A stretch of DNA of 23,446 bases, taken from assembly GCA_036495525.1 (NCBI GenBank), contig DASXMR010000120.1, positions 1 to 23,446 on the forward strand. Reading direction: 5' to 3'. Positions within the stretch are counted from its first letter, which is position 1. Each line of letters opens with the position of its first letter. Under the pieces are notes generated by a model. The model had not been told where the DNA came from. It saw only the letters and a program-made list of their open reading frames with translations, and ran no database searches. Shown one piece after another: positions 14,556 to 23,446 of this stretch. The translations under genes were made by a program, and so were the position numbers. This DNA is from DASXMR01 sp036495525 (GTDB lineage: Bacteria; Actinomycetota; Actinomycetes; Streptosporangiales; Streptosporangiaceae).

Positions 14556-15206
14556 GTGACGTCTATCCAGTCATCGCCGCAGGCGCACCAGGGACCGCGG
14601 CGTCCGCGCGGCGCAGTTCGCGATGGCCTGGTGGCCGCCGGGCTCGAGCTAGCCAGGGCCGGCGGCCCGGACGCCGTGGTGCTCAGGGAAGCCACCCGGA
14701 TGGTGGGCGTGGTGCCCAACGCCGCCTACCGGCACTTCGCCGACCGTGACGAGCTGCTCGCCGCGGTCTGCGCGGCAGCACTGCGCGAGCTCGCCGACCG
14801 GATGGCCGCCGGCGTCGCCCGGGTGCCAGGCGCGCACGGCGATCCGGCCGCAGCCCGGAACCGGTTCCGCGCGATCGGCGTGGCCTACCTGCAGTTCGCC
14901 CGCGAGGAACCGGGCCTGTTCGCCGCCGCGTTCGCCTTGCCCCGGGAGCACGCCTACCAGGCTTCCGATGACCAGGCTGGGCGGGAGCGCACGCCGCTAG
15001 ATCATCTGCGCGCCGCGCTCGACGAGCTGACCGACGCCGGCGTGCTTGAGCAGCGGCGCCGCGACGGCATCGAGTACCCCATCTGGGCCACCGTGCACGG
15101 GCTGGCAGTGCTCACCGGGCAGGGACCCCTGCGTGACGTCCCCGAGGCCACCCGTCAGCACCTCGAAGACCTCACCCGCGCCTTCATCACGGAGAGCCTC
15201 GGGTGA
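14556..15206 (+). CDS. TetR family transcriptional regulator
   Basis: The 216-residue protein has an N-terminal TetR helix-turn-helix (about residues 20-70: A-V-R-D-G-L-V-A-A-G-L-E-L, then N-A-A-Y-R-H-F-A-D-R-D-E-L-L-A-A-V). The C-terminal ligand domain is of the TetR_C_33/WHG-like type, with Y-L-Q-F-A-R-E-E-P-G-L-F and a final W-A-T-V-H-G-L-A-x-L. It diverges from the carbonic anhydrase-exporter genes across three matching dyads. It is therefore most likely their local repressor and its own, released by a small molecule that the exporter may pump out. The GTG start is supported by the promoter geometry. Confidence 0.9.
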   Translation: MTSIQSSPQAHQGPRRPRGAVRDGLVAAGLELARAGGPDAVVLREATRMVGVVPNAAYRHFADRDELLAAVCAAALRELADRMAAGVARVPGAHGDPAAARNRFRAIGVAYLQFAREEPGLFAAAFALPREHAYQASDDQAGRERTPLDHLRAALDELTDAGVLEQRRRDGIEYPIWATVHGLAVLTGQGPLRDVPEATRQHLEDLTRAFITESLG

Positions 15207-15267
15207 GCCAGCCGGTGCTGTCCGGTAAAGGCTCTGCAGCCTGTCCGCCCTGACGGCGCGGATCAGG

Positions 15268-15696
15268 TCAGGCAGCCGGCGGCTGCCGCCCGGCGAGCCA
15301 GCCAGGCAGCCGCCCCAGGCAATCCGACCAGCCCTCGATGTGCTCATCCCTCGCGGTCTCGCTGCCGAAGCCGTCGTGCCGCACGGAAATGTCGGTGCCA
15401 GCAGCCGCCATCGCCAGCAGCATCATGACCGCGGTCTGCTCCTGCTCGCCGTCCCACTGCCAGCTGAAGGCCAGCAGCCGGGGCGGGTCGACAGCCGAGT
15501 ACAGGCCGGAGATCGCGATGCCGGCGCCCGGCCCGGTAATCCGGTAGCGCCCGCCTGGCCGCAGGTCCACCTCGGCGGCCGGCCGCAGTCGCGGCGGCCA
15601 GAACCACTCGGCGAGCGCCACCGGGCTGGTCAGCGCCTGCCACACCGCATCAGGCGAGCCAGGCACGGTCCGCTGCAGCTCAAGCTGCCAGGTCAT
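15268..15696 (-). CDS. SRPBCC/AHSA1-like (START superfamily) protein
   Basis: The 142-residue protein matches the AHSA1/activator of Hsp90 ATPase 1-like branch of the SRPBCC fold. An N-terminal strand (L-E-L-Q-R-T-V-P-G-S-P-D-A-V-W-Q-A-L) leads to A-E-W-F-W-P-P, D-L-R-P-G-G-R-Y-R, P-P-R-L-L-A-F-S-W-Q-W, and a long C-terminal helix with G-W-S-D-C-L-G-R-L. These proteins form a hydrophobic ligand cavity. No substrate or catalytic residue can be assigned. Its ATG overlaps the stop of the LigB-like gene by 4 bp (15693-15696), so the two are translationally coupled and end the miaB transcript on this side. Confidence 0.82.
   Translation of the reverse strand: MTWQLELQRTVPGSPDAVWQALTSPVALAEWFWPPRLRPAAEVDLRPGGRYRITGPGAGIAISGLYSAVDPPRLLAFSWQWDGEQEQTAVMMLLAMAAAGTDISVRHDGFGSETARDEHIEGWSDCLGRLPGWLAGRQPPAA
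15271..15287. terminator. Candidate hairpin after tetR
   Basis: GGCAGCC (15271-15277) and GGCTGCC (15281-15287) form a 7-bp stem with a GGC loop, 65 bp past the tetR stop and inside the last codons of the convergent SRPBCC gene. It could terminate tetR transcription, but a short GC-rich dyad can also arise by chance here. Confidence 0.25.
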
Positions 15697-16460
15697 CGCT
15701 CCCCCTGTCGGGCGGGCGCCGCCGCCCGCCGGTCGTGGTCCGGCCTGAGCGTCCAGGATGCAACCAGGTAGGTGACATCGAGGGGTGCCGCGCCGAAGGT
15801 GAGGCGCCCGCGCATCGGATGCTGCGAAGCCCCGGCGAGCACCTGCAGTGGCGCCCGCCCGGTGGCGAGCAGCTCGCTGTCGCGCGCAGGCTCAAGCCGG
15901 GCCAGCCGGGCGGCATCGCCGTCCGCAAGGGCAGCCGCCAGCTCGGCGTCGTACTGCTCGGCGGCCGGGTCAGCGGCGCCCGGCACGCCCGTCGCCTTGC
16001 GCGCGGTGCCGTCGGCCAGCACCAGCAGCGCAACTCTCGCGGCCCGGCTTGCCAGCGAGCCGCCGAGCCGCAGGCAGTCGCCCGGCGCCGCGTCCTGCGC
16101 CACGGCCTGCAGGATCACCGGGCACCCGGCCGGCTGCAGCCGCAGCAGCCAGCTGGCGACCGTAAGCGACAACGGCAGCACCGGCTCGCCAGGCCCGGTA
16201 CTGAACGGCACCCCAAGTCCGCGCAGCGTGCCAGCAGCTGACGCGGCATGCTCCGCTGTCTCAGCGCCGCCGCCGACGGCGATCAGCAAGTCGGCTCCAG
16301 CGTCCAGCAAGCCGGTCACAGCCTCCGCGCACTCAGCGCGCAGCGCGGCGAGCAGGCCGTCGGCGCCCGGATCCGCCGGGACGGCCGTCAGCCCCGCAGC
16401 GCCCATCGCCTCCGGGATCAGCACCGGCGGGTGCGGGCAGACTGCCGCCGCGACGAGCAC
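15693..16460 (-). CDS. LigB-like class III extradiol dioxygenase family protein
   Basis: The 255-residue protein begins M-L-V-A-A-A-V-C-P-H-P-P-V-L-I-P-E, the opening of the LigB/MEMO-like fold, with His10 at the usual first metal-ligand site. The A-D-L-L-I-A-V-G-G-G segment is where related proteins bring further site residues. Several of the His residues expected for a ring-cleaving enzyme are hard to find, so catalysis is uncertain. The GTG at 16460 lies 2 bp after the miaB stop. Genes of this type between miaB and miaA recur in actinobacteria (from memory). That conservation suggests a housekeeping or tRNA-linked role rather than aromatic breakdown. Confidence 0.7.
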   Translation of the reverse strand: MLVAAAVCPHPPVLIPEAMGAAGLTAVPADPGADGLLAALRAECAEAVTGLLDAGADLLIAVGGGAETAEHAASAAGTLRGLGVPFSTGPGEPVLPLSLTVASWLLRLQPAGCPVILQAVAQDAAPGDCLRLGGSLASRAARVALLVLADGTARKATGVPGAADPAAEQYDAELAAALADGDAARLARLEPARDSELLATGRAPLQVLAGASQHPMRGRLTFGAAPLDVTYLVASWTLRPDHDRRAAAPARQGER

Positions 16461-16462
16461 GC

Positions 16463-17995
16463 TCAGCCCTGCTGGCGCAGCGCCGGCATGCCGAGCAGCA
16501 CGGGCTCCGCTGCCCGACCGGCCGGCTCGGCACCGCCTGCCGCCGTGCCGTTCTCGCCGCGACCGTCCGCGCCAGGGTCGGCCAGGGCCGCGGCAGCCGT
16601 GTCATGGCGCGCCTGCCACGCGTCCCCGCCGCGGGTCCGGCGCACCGCCAGCGGCCCGTCGTCCGCGATCAGGTAGTGCGGCGCGGTCCTGGTCACGGCC
16701 ACGGTCACCACGTCGCCGGGGCGCGGGGCGGCGGCGGCCGGGTCGAAGTGCACCAGCCGGTTATCCCGCGCGCGGCCGGACATCCGGTGCGTGGCCTCGT
16801 CCTTGCGCCCCTCACCGTCAGCGACAAGCACCTCAAGCTCGCGGCCGAGCTGCCGCTGGTTCTCCGCCGCTGCGGTCTGCTTGACCAGCGCGGCGAGCCG
16901 CTCGTACCGCTCCTGCACCACCGGGGGTGGCACCTGGTTGTCCATGGCCGCGGCCGGCGTGCCAGGCCGGATCGAGTAGCGGAAGGTAAACGCCCCGGCG
17001 AACCTGGCCTGGCGCACCACGTCGAGCGTCGCCTGGAAGTCCTGCTCGGTCTCGCCGGGGAAGCCCACGATGATGTCGGTGGTGATCGCCGCCTCCGGCA
17101 TGGCCGCGCGCACCCGGTCAAGGATGGCCAGGTAGGAGTCGTGCCGGTACGCCCGCCGCATGCCGCGCAGCACGGCGTCCGAGCCGGACTGCAGCGGCAT
17201 GTGCAGCTGCGGCATGACGTTCGGCGTTTGTGCCATCGCGTCGATCACGTCGTCGGTGAAGTCCCTTGGGTGCGGCGAGGTGAAGCGGACCCGCTCCAGC
17301 CCGTCGGTCCCGCCGCAGGCGCGCAGCAGCTTGCCGAAGGCCAGCCGGTCGCCGAAGCCGACGCCGTAGGAGTTGACGTTCTGGCCGAGCAGGGTGACCT
17401 CGAGCACGCCGTCGGCGACCAGGGCACGGATCTCGGCTAGCACGTCACCCGGCCGGCGGTCCTCCTCGCGGCCGCGCAGGCTCGGCACGATGCAGAACGT
17501 GCAGGTGTTGTTGCAGCCGACCGAGATCGCTACCCAGGCCGAGTACGGCGACTCGCGGCGCGCGGGCAGCACCGACGGGAAGCGCTCCAGCGACTCGACG
17601 ATCTCCACCTGAGCTTCCTGCTGGACTCGCGCCCGCTCCAGCAGCACCGGCAGCGCGCCCAGGTTGTGCGTGCCGAACACCACGTCGACCCAGGGCGCCC
17701 GCTGGGTGATGACGTCCCGGTCCTTCTGCGCCAGGCAGCCGCCCACCGCGATCTGCATGCCGGGCCTGGCCCGCTTGACCGTGTACAGGTGCCCGAGGTT
17801 GCCGTACAGCCGGTTGTCGGCGTTCTCCCGCACCGCGCAGGTGTTGAAGACCACCACGTCAGCGGTCCCGCCTGGGGTCACGGGCGCGTAGCCAGCCTCG
17901 GCCAGCAGGCCAGCCAGCCGCTCCGAGTCGTGCATGTTCATCTGGCACCCGTAGGTGCGGATCTCGAAGCTTCGCAGCCCGTCTGCGCCCGGCAT
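16463..17995 (-). CDS. miaB: tRNA-2-methylthio-N6-dimethylallyladenosine synthase
   Basis: MiaB is a radical-SAM methylthiotransferase that adds the 2-methylthio group to i6A37, the product of MiaA. The 510-residue protein has the three N-terminal auxiliary-cluster cysteines (Cys17 in Y-G-C-Q-M-N, Cys53 in N-T-C-A-V-R, Cys87 in G-G-C-L-A-Q). The radical-SAM C-x3-C-x2-C is at Cys161/165/168, and a C-terminal TRAM domain precedes a Pro/Gly/Ala-rich tail. The ATG at 17995 is chosen because the family begins there; upstream in-frame sequence is Arg/Pro low complexity. A TACGCT hexamer 7 nt upstream (18003-18008, minus strand) suggests a leaderless start, with GGTGGG as an alternative weak ribosome-binding site. 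Confidence 0.95.
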   Translation of the reverse strand: MPGADGLRSFEIRTYGCQMNMHDSERLAGLLAEAGYAPVTPGGTADVVVFNTCAVRENADNRLYGNLGHLYTVKRARPGMQIAVGGCLAQKDRDVITQRAPWVDVVFGTHNLGALPVLLERARVQQEAQVEIVESLERFPSVLPARRESPYSAWVAISVGCNNTCTFCIVPSLRGREEDRRPGDVLAEIRALVADGVLEVTLLGQNVNSYGVGFGDRLAFGKLLRACGGTDGLERVRFTSPHPRDFTDDVIDAMAQTPNVMPQLHMPLQSGSDAVLRGMRRAYRHDSYLAILDRVRAAMPEAAITTDIIVGFPGETEQDFQATLDVVRQARFAGAFTFRYSIRPGTPAAAMDNQVPPPVVQERYERLAALVKQTAAAENQRQLGRELEVLVADGEGRKDEATHRMSGRARDNRLVHFDPAAAAPRPGDVVTVAVTRTAPHYLIADDGPLAVRRTRGGDAWQARHDTAAAALADPGADGRGENGTAAGGAEPAGRAAEPVLLGMPALRQQG

Positions 17996-18156
17996 GCCCA
18001 CCAGCGTAGACGGCGCGGCCGCCAGCTCCGGCCGAGCCGGACGTGACCGGCGCCGACGCCGCGGAGCCGGCTGGCCAGGTTGCCGGTGGCAGCGGCACGC
18101 TGGATGTGGGTGATCACTGGCAACCGCTGTATCCCGGTAGTGCACCATAGGTTGCT

Positions 18157-20294
18157 ATGACTGACACGGAGCGGGCGACCGCAGCGGACGGCGAGACGGG
18201 TGCGGCGGCTGATGCAGCTGCGGCGGAAAGCACGCCGGCGCCGCCGCCGGTACCTTACGGCGCGTGGCCCTCGCCCATCGCCGCGGCCGAGGTCGCCAGG
18301 GGCGAGGTTCCGCTCTCGTTCCCGCTGGTCTCGGGCGGCGACACCTGGTGGCAGGAAGGCCGCCCGGAGGAAGGCGGCCGGACCACCGTGGTGCACCGCG
18401 GGCCTGGCGGGCGGGCGACGGTGCTGCTGCCGGCGCCCTGGAACGCGCGCAGCCGGGTGCACGAGTACGGCGGCCTGTCCTACCTGCCGGTGCCGCGCGC
18501 CAGCGGGTCAGGGGGCTCTGGCCGCCGGGCACGCGGCCACCAGATTGTCTTCGCCAACTACGCCGACCAGCGGCTGTACCTGGCCGGGCCGCAGACGGCC
18601 GACGGCAGCCAGCAGCCCGAGCCGCTCACGCCGGACCCGGCGGCCATCAGCGGCCCGGACTCCCCCGGCGGCGCCGGGCTGAGGTACGCCGACTTCGCGC
18701 TGTCCGCCGACGGCACCGAGATCTGGTGCGTGCAGGAACGGCACGCACCAGGCGGCAAGGTCACCCGCGCAATCGTCGCGGTGCCGCTTGACGGGTCGGC
18801 CGCTGCCAGCCAGGACGCGATCCGCACGCTGGTAACTGGCGCCGACTTCTTCGCCTTCCCGACGCCGTCACCAGACGGCAGCCACCTGGCCTGGATCTCC
18901 TGGAACCACCCGCACATGCCGTGGGACGGGACCGAGCTGCGGGTCGCGCCGGTGGCGGACGGCGTGCCAGGCAAGGGCCGGCTGCTCAAGGGCAGCCTGC
19001 GCGAGTCCGTGCTGGCGCCGGTCTGGCGCGACAGCGGCAGCCTGTATGTCGTCACCGACTGGACCGGCTGGTGGAACATCTACCAGATCGGCCTGTCCGG
19101 CGAGCCGCCGCAGGCGCTGTACCCGGCCGACGAGGAGTTCGCCGGGCCGCTGTGGCAGCTCGGGGCGCGCCCGTTCGCGCGGCTTGGCGACGGGCGGCTC
19201 GCTGTGCTGCACGGCCGCGGCGGCATGCGGCTCGGCCTGCTCGACCCGGAGACATCCGAGCTGACTGACCTCAGCCTGCCGCTCGGTGAGTTCCGCGGCA
19301 CCGTGTCCGCTGACGGCACGGCGATCGCGGGCCTGGCCGGCAGCCCGTCCGAGCCGGTATCGGTGGTCCGGGTGAACGCCGCCACCGGCAAGATGGACGT
19401 GCTGCGCAGCGCCCTGACCGAGGTTCCCGACCCGGCCTACCTGCCGGTGCCGCGGCAGGTCGAGCTTGACGGGCCGTTCGGCCGGGTCGTGCACGCGCTG
19501 GTCTACCCGCCGACCAGCCCGGACGCGACCGGCCCCGAGGGCGAGCTGCCGCCGTACGTTGTGTGGGTGCACGGCGGGCCGACCTCGCACGTCGTCGGCC
19601 TGCTGGATATCGAGAAGGCGTACTTCACCAGCCGCGGCATCGGCATCATCGACGTGAATTACGGCGGCTCGACCGGATACGGGCGGTCCTACCGGGAGCG
19701 GCTGCGCCGGCAGTGGGGAATCGTCGACGTCGAGGACGCGATGGCCGCTGCCCGCTCGCTGGGCGAGTCCGGCCAGGCAGACGTCGCGCGGCTGGCGATC
19801 CGCGGTGGCTCGGCCGGCGGCTGGACCACCCTCGCCGCGATCACCACCGGTGCCGCGAAGGACCCGGTGTTCAGCGCGGCCGCGTCCTACTTCGGCGTTG
19901 CTGACCTGGCCGGCTTCGCCGAGACCACGCATGACTTCGAGTCCAGGTACCTGGACGGGCTGATCGGGCCGCTGCCCGGCTTCGAGGTGGTCTACGCCGA
20001 GCGCGCCCCGGTCGGGCACGTCAGCGACGCGACCTGCCCGGTGCTGCTGCTGCAGGGCCTGGACGACCCGGTGGTGCCGCCGCAGCAGGCCGAGAGCATC
20101 GCGCGCGACCTGGCCGCGCACGGCATCCAGCACGCGTACATCGCGTTCGAGGGCGAGTCACACGGGTTCCGCAAGGCCGAGTCCGTGACCGTCGCGCTTG
20201 AGGCGGAGCTGTCGTTCTACGGGCAGGTGCTCGGCTTCGAGCCGCCGGGGATCCCGCGGGTGAAGATCACCGGCGGCAGGCCAGGCCGGCCCGG

Positions 20295-20298
<4 letters not shown>
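18157..20298 (+). CDS. S9 family peptidase (prolyl oligopeptidase/acylaminoacyl-peptidase type)
   Basis: The 713-residue protein has an N-terminal beta-propeller (about residues 50-420) and a C-terminal alpha/beta-hydrolase domain. The catalytic serine is Ser552 in G-G-S-A-G-G. The acid is in Q-G-L-D-D-P-V-V-P (Asp636/637), and the histidine is His669 in G-E-S-H-G-F. V-W-V-H-G-G-P supplies the oxyanion-region HGGP motif. No signal peptide is seen, so it is cytosolic and likely trims short peptides or acyl-peptides. ATG 18157 has no good ribosome-binding site. It diverges from miaB across 161 bp. Its stop TAG interlocks with the rny stop (shared CTAG, 20295-20298). Confidence 0.92.
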
Positions 20299-21926
<1,628 letters not shown>

Positions 21927-22150
21927 AGCTCACCCCTTCCCGCTCAGCGGGCCCTCTGGCATCGGCCGTCCGATACCAGCAGCTAGCCCTGCAGCGAGGG
22001 GTACTGCGCGCCCGGGCTCGGCGGTCCCGGTGTGCCTATGCCTCGGCCAATATTACTCAGTGTCACGCAGCCGCCCTGGTAGCCGAGCAGGCGGGCCCGC
22101 CGGGGCAGCTGCCTGCCCTCGGGCGCGCCAGCGGCCTGGCCCCTGACGTT

Positions 22151-22170
22151 CTGCCGTAGCACTACGGCAG
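22151..22170. other. 8-bp hairpin in the rny-csp gap
   Basis: CTGCCGTA (22151-22158) and TACGGCAG (22163-22170) form a perfect stem with a GCAC loop. It could be an operator, a small terminator or part of an RNA structure in the rny leader. Confidence 0.35.
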
Positions 22171-22597
22171 CAAACCCGCCAGGCGGGAGCTGCCCGACAC
22201 CTCCTGCATCCGGCCGCCACGCGACCGGTCCTCGTCATACCGTCACGGCACTGATGCTGCATCCGGCCAGGCCGGGGCAGCAATCCTGGTGCTCGTCAAA
22301 TAATCGTGTTCACTTGTGTCGATCCGCTGTGCGCGGAGTAAACCTCGCTGCCGTGAGGCTAAGCCGAGATAACGTTTCGGGCAAGCTCCGGCCAACAACC
22401 ACCGACGTCGCGCGCCACCCCGGCCTCGTGCGGCTCTGCCGCCCCTGACGTTCCCGAGCAGTGGTTACAGTCAGCCGGCCGGCCGGCTCGCCCGGCCGCA
22501 GACTGAGATCACATCGGCTAACCCTGACGGGAGCGACAGCACACCGGCCCCGGGGCGGTAAGGTCATCAATGGTTGTTGTCGAGGTTTGCGATCGTT

Positions 22598-22629
22598 GAG
22601 GCGCCCGCATGTTCGGCAGTGGGCGCCTC
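22598..22629 (+). promoter_or_regulatory. Stem-loop in the cold-shock mRNA leader
   Basis: GAGGCGCCC (22598-22606) pairs exactly with GGGCGCCTC (22621-22629) around a 14-nt loop, extended by one U-G pair. It lies 98-129 nt before the csp ATG. If transcription starts near a TAAGGT -10-like hexamer (22559-22564), the leader is about 155 nt long and contains this structure. Long structured leaders control cold-shock mRNAs elsewhere. Confidence 0.45.
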
Positions 22630-22726
22630 GCCGTCTGGCTGTGGATGATTCCTCCAGCGGCGGGCGGCCAGCAGCTGGTTCGCGCGACCGCGCGGATCCG
22701 GGCTCGTTTTTGAAGGAAGCAGCAGA

Positions 22727-22930
22727 ATGGCACAGGGTACCGTGAAGTGGTTCAACGCGGACAAGGGCTTTGGTTTCATCGCCCCTGACGACGGCTCGGC
22801 CGACGTCTTCGTGCACCACTCGGCGATCGACATGGACGGCTACCGCAGCCTGGCGGAAAACCAGAAGGTGGAATACACGACCAAGCAGGGCCCGAAGGGC
22901 CTGCAGGCCGACCAGGTTCGCGCAGTCTGA
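22727..22930 (+). CDS. Cold-shock protein, CspA family
   Basis: The 67-residue single cold-shock domain binds single-stranded RNA/DNA and acts as an RNA chaperone in the cytosol. It begins M-A-Q-G-T-V-K-W-F-N, with RNP1 as K-G-F-G-F-I and RNP2 as V-F-V-H-H. Length and motifs are standard for small actinobacterial Csp proteins. GAAGGA (22712-22717) lies 9 nt before the ATG. A strong hairpin terminator follows 10 bp after the stop, so the gene is monocistronic. Many paralogues share this sequence, so I give no specific cspA/B/C number. Confidence 0.95.
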   Translation: MAQGTVKWFNADKGFGFIAPDDGSADVFVHHSAIDMDGYRSLAENQKVEYTTKQGPKGLQADQVRAV

Positions 22931-22939
22931 CGGCAAGTA

Positions 22940-22972
22940 CGAGGGGCCCGCGCTGTCAGCGCGGGCCCCTCG
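22940..22972. terminator. Perfect 15-bp bidirectional hairpin terminator
   Basis: The arms 22940-22954 and 22958-22972 pair exactly over 15 bp around a GTC loop. It sits between the csp stop and the convergent recX stop, so it can end both transcripts. There is no T-tract. Confidence 0.8.
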
Positions 22973-22981
22973 CCGCCAGTC

Positions 22982-23446
22982 CTACCAGCCGCCCTCGTCC
23001 TGCTCAGGTTCGGGCGGATCGTGCAGCGCGAGCCCGGCCGCGGCGAGATCCGCGCCCTCTTGCTCCAGCGCTTCGCGGACGACCCGAAACGCCAGCGCCG
23101 CCGGGTAACCCCTGCGGGCGAGCATGCCGATCAGGCGGCGGATCCTGGTCTGCGGGTCATCCGCTCTCGTGCTGGCCAGTCGCCGCGCCACCAGCGCCTG
23201 CGCCGTCGCGACCTCCTGACCCGGTGGCAGCGCACCGACCGCTGCCTGGATGTCGCCGCGGCTGACCCCGCGTCGGCTCAGCTCGGCAGCGAGGGCACGG
23301 CCGGCGAGCCCGCGACTGTGATGCCGGGATTCGACCCACGCGCTGGCGAACGTCGCGTCGTCGATGAGTCCGGCGTCGGTGAAGCGCCCGAGCACCTCCT
23401 CGGCTGCCTCTTCCGGGATGCCGCGGCGGCTCAGCGCCGCGGCGAG
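22982..23446 (-). CDS. recX: Regulatory protein RecX (5' part outside the window)
   Basis: RecX binds RecA filaments and restrains recombination and SOS activity. The visible 154 residues are the C-terminal part. They begin L-A-A-A-L-S-R-R-G-I-P at the window edge and contain the RecX three-helix repeats: L-G-R-F-x-x-A-G-L-I-D-D-A-x-F-A-x-A-W-V-E-S-R, then G-x-x-x-L-x-x-E-L-x-x-R-G-V, and R-R-L-I-G-M-L-A-R-R-G-Y. The tail is acidic and ends G-G-W. The start and the expected neighbouring recA lie beyond the right end. Confidence 0.9.
   Translation of the reverse strand, partial: LAAALSRRGIPEEAAEEVLGRFTDAGLIDDATFASAWVESRHHSRGLAGRALAAELSRRGVSRGDIQAAVGALPPGQEVATAQALVARRLASTRADDPQTRIRRLIGMLARRGYPAALAFRVVREALEQEGADLAAAGLALHDPPEPEQDEGGW

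Larger units (their letters stand above)
21927..22726. other. 800-bp gene-free region between rny and the cold-shock gene
   Basis: No convincing gene was seen on either strand. It must hold the divergent rny and csp promoters. Visible items are a TAATAT -10-like hexamer for the minus strand (22050-22055) and a CTGCCGTA-GCAC-TACGGCAG hairpin (22151-22170). There is also a 12-bp direct repeat CTGCATCCGGCC (22204 and 22257), a less GC-rich stretch around 22285-22380, and the csp leader hairpin (22598-22629). A small non-coding RNA would be possible here but is not demonstrated. Confidence 0.5.

Noticed and set aside
18868..20133. A 421-codon minus-strand frame opposite the S9 peptidase
   Set aside because: Antisense shadow without motifs; the catalytic triad is on the plus strand.
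22310..22936. A 208-codon minus-strand frame across the csp gene and its leader
   Set aside because: It is antisense to the certain cold-shock gene and its leader, and has no family resemblance.

Overview
The window is very GC-rich DNA from a high-GC actinomycete. Wobble positions are almost all G/C and GTG starts are common. The right half carries an actinobacterial housekeeping neighbourhood: recX, rny, miaB, a LigB-like gene, miaA and dapF. The sequence does not allow a safe genus call; a soil actinomycete of the Streptomyces/Streptosporangiales type fits. No tRNA, rRNA, insertion sequence, prophage or CRISPR array was seen.

Left region (1-8068) is glyoxylate/glycolate metabolism. Malate synthase A (608-2209) is followed by two related hairpins, then a PadR regulator with a translationally overlapping membrane-anchored HAAS-type protein (2556-3802). 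A tightly coupled glcD-glcE-glcF glycolate oxidase operon follows (3952-8068). GlcDEF would oxidise glycolate to glyoxylate and malate synthase would condense glyoxylate with acetyl-CoA, so the two loci form one route into the TCA cycle.

Middle region (8069-10029) is a small accessory unit: a ribbon-helix-helix (HicB-like) DNA-binding protein, a DUF4097 beta-solenoid protein with an exact 18-residue repeat, and a 58-aa ORF. It is preceded by an array of GACGTC sites with near-helical spacing that covers what looks like a leaderless promoter. This is the least explained and most interesting part of the window. A perfect 18-bp hairpin 75 bp beyond the small ORF lies inside the convergent dapF gene and may terminate this transcript.

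Right region, minus strand read right to left: recX (partial), rny, miaB, a LigB-like protein, a START/AHSA1-like protein, then a beta-carbonic anhydrase, a DHA2 drug exporter, miaA and dapF. A plus-strand TetR regulator (14556-15206) diverges from the carbonic anhydrase across three copies of a 15-bp dyad. The TetR/carbonic anhydrase/exporter block sits within the miaB-to-miaA interval, and the exporter is only 15 bp from miaA. On the plus strand are an S9 prolyl-oligopeptidase-family peptidase divergent from miaB and a cold-shock protein with a structured leader.

A recurring theme is the probable leaderless, autoregulated promoter. The padR, RHH and tetR genes each have a candidate -35/-10 pair placing the transcription start at or within about a base of the start codon. 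In the padR and tetR cases a dyad sits within the -35/-10 spacer.
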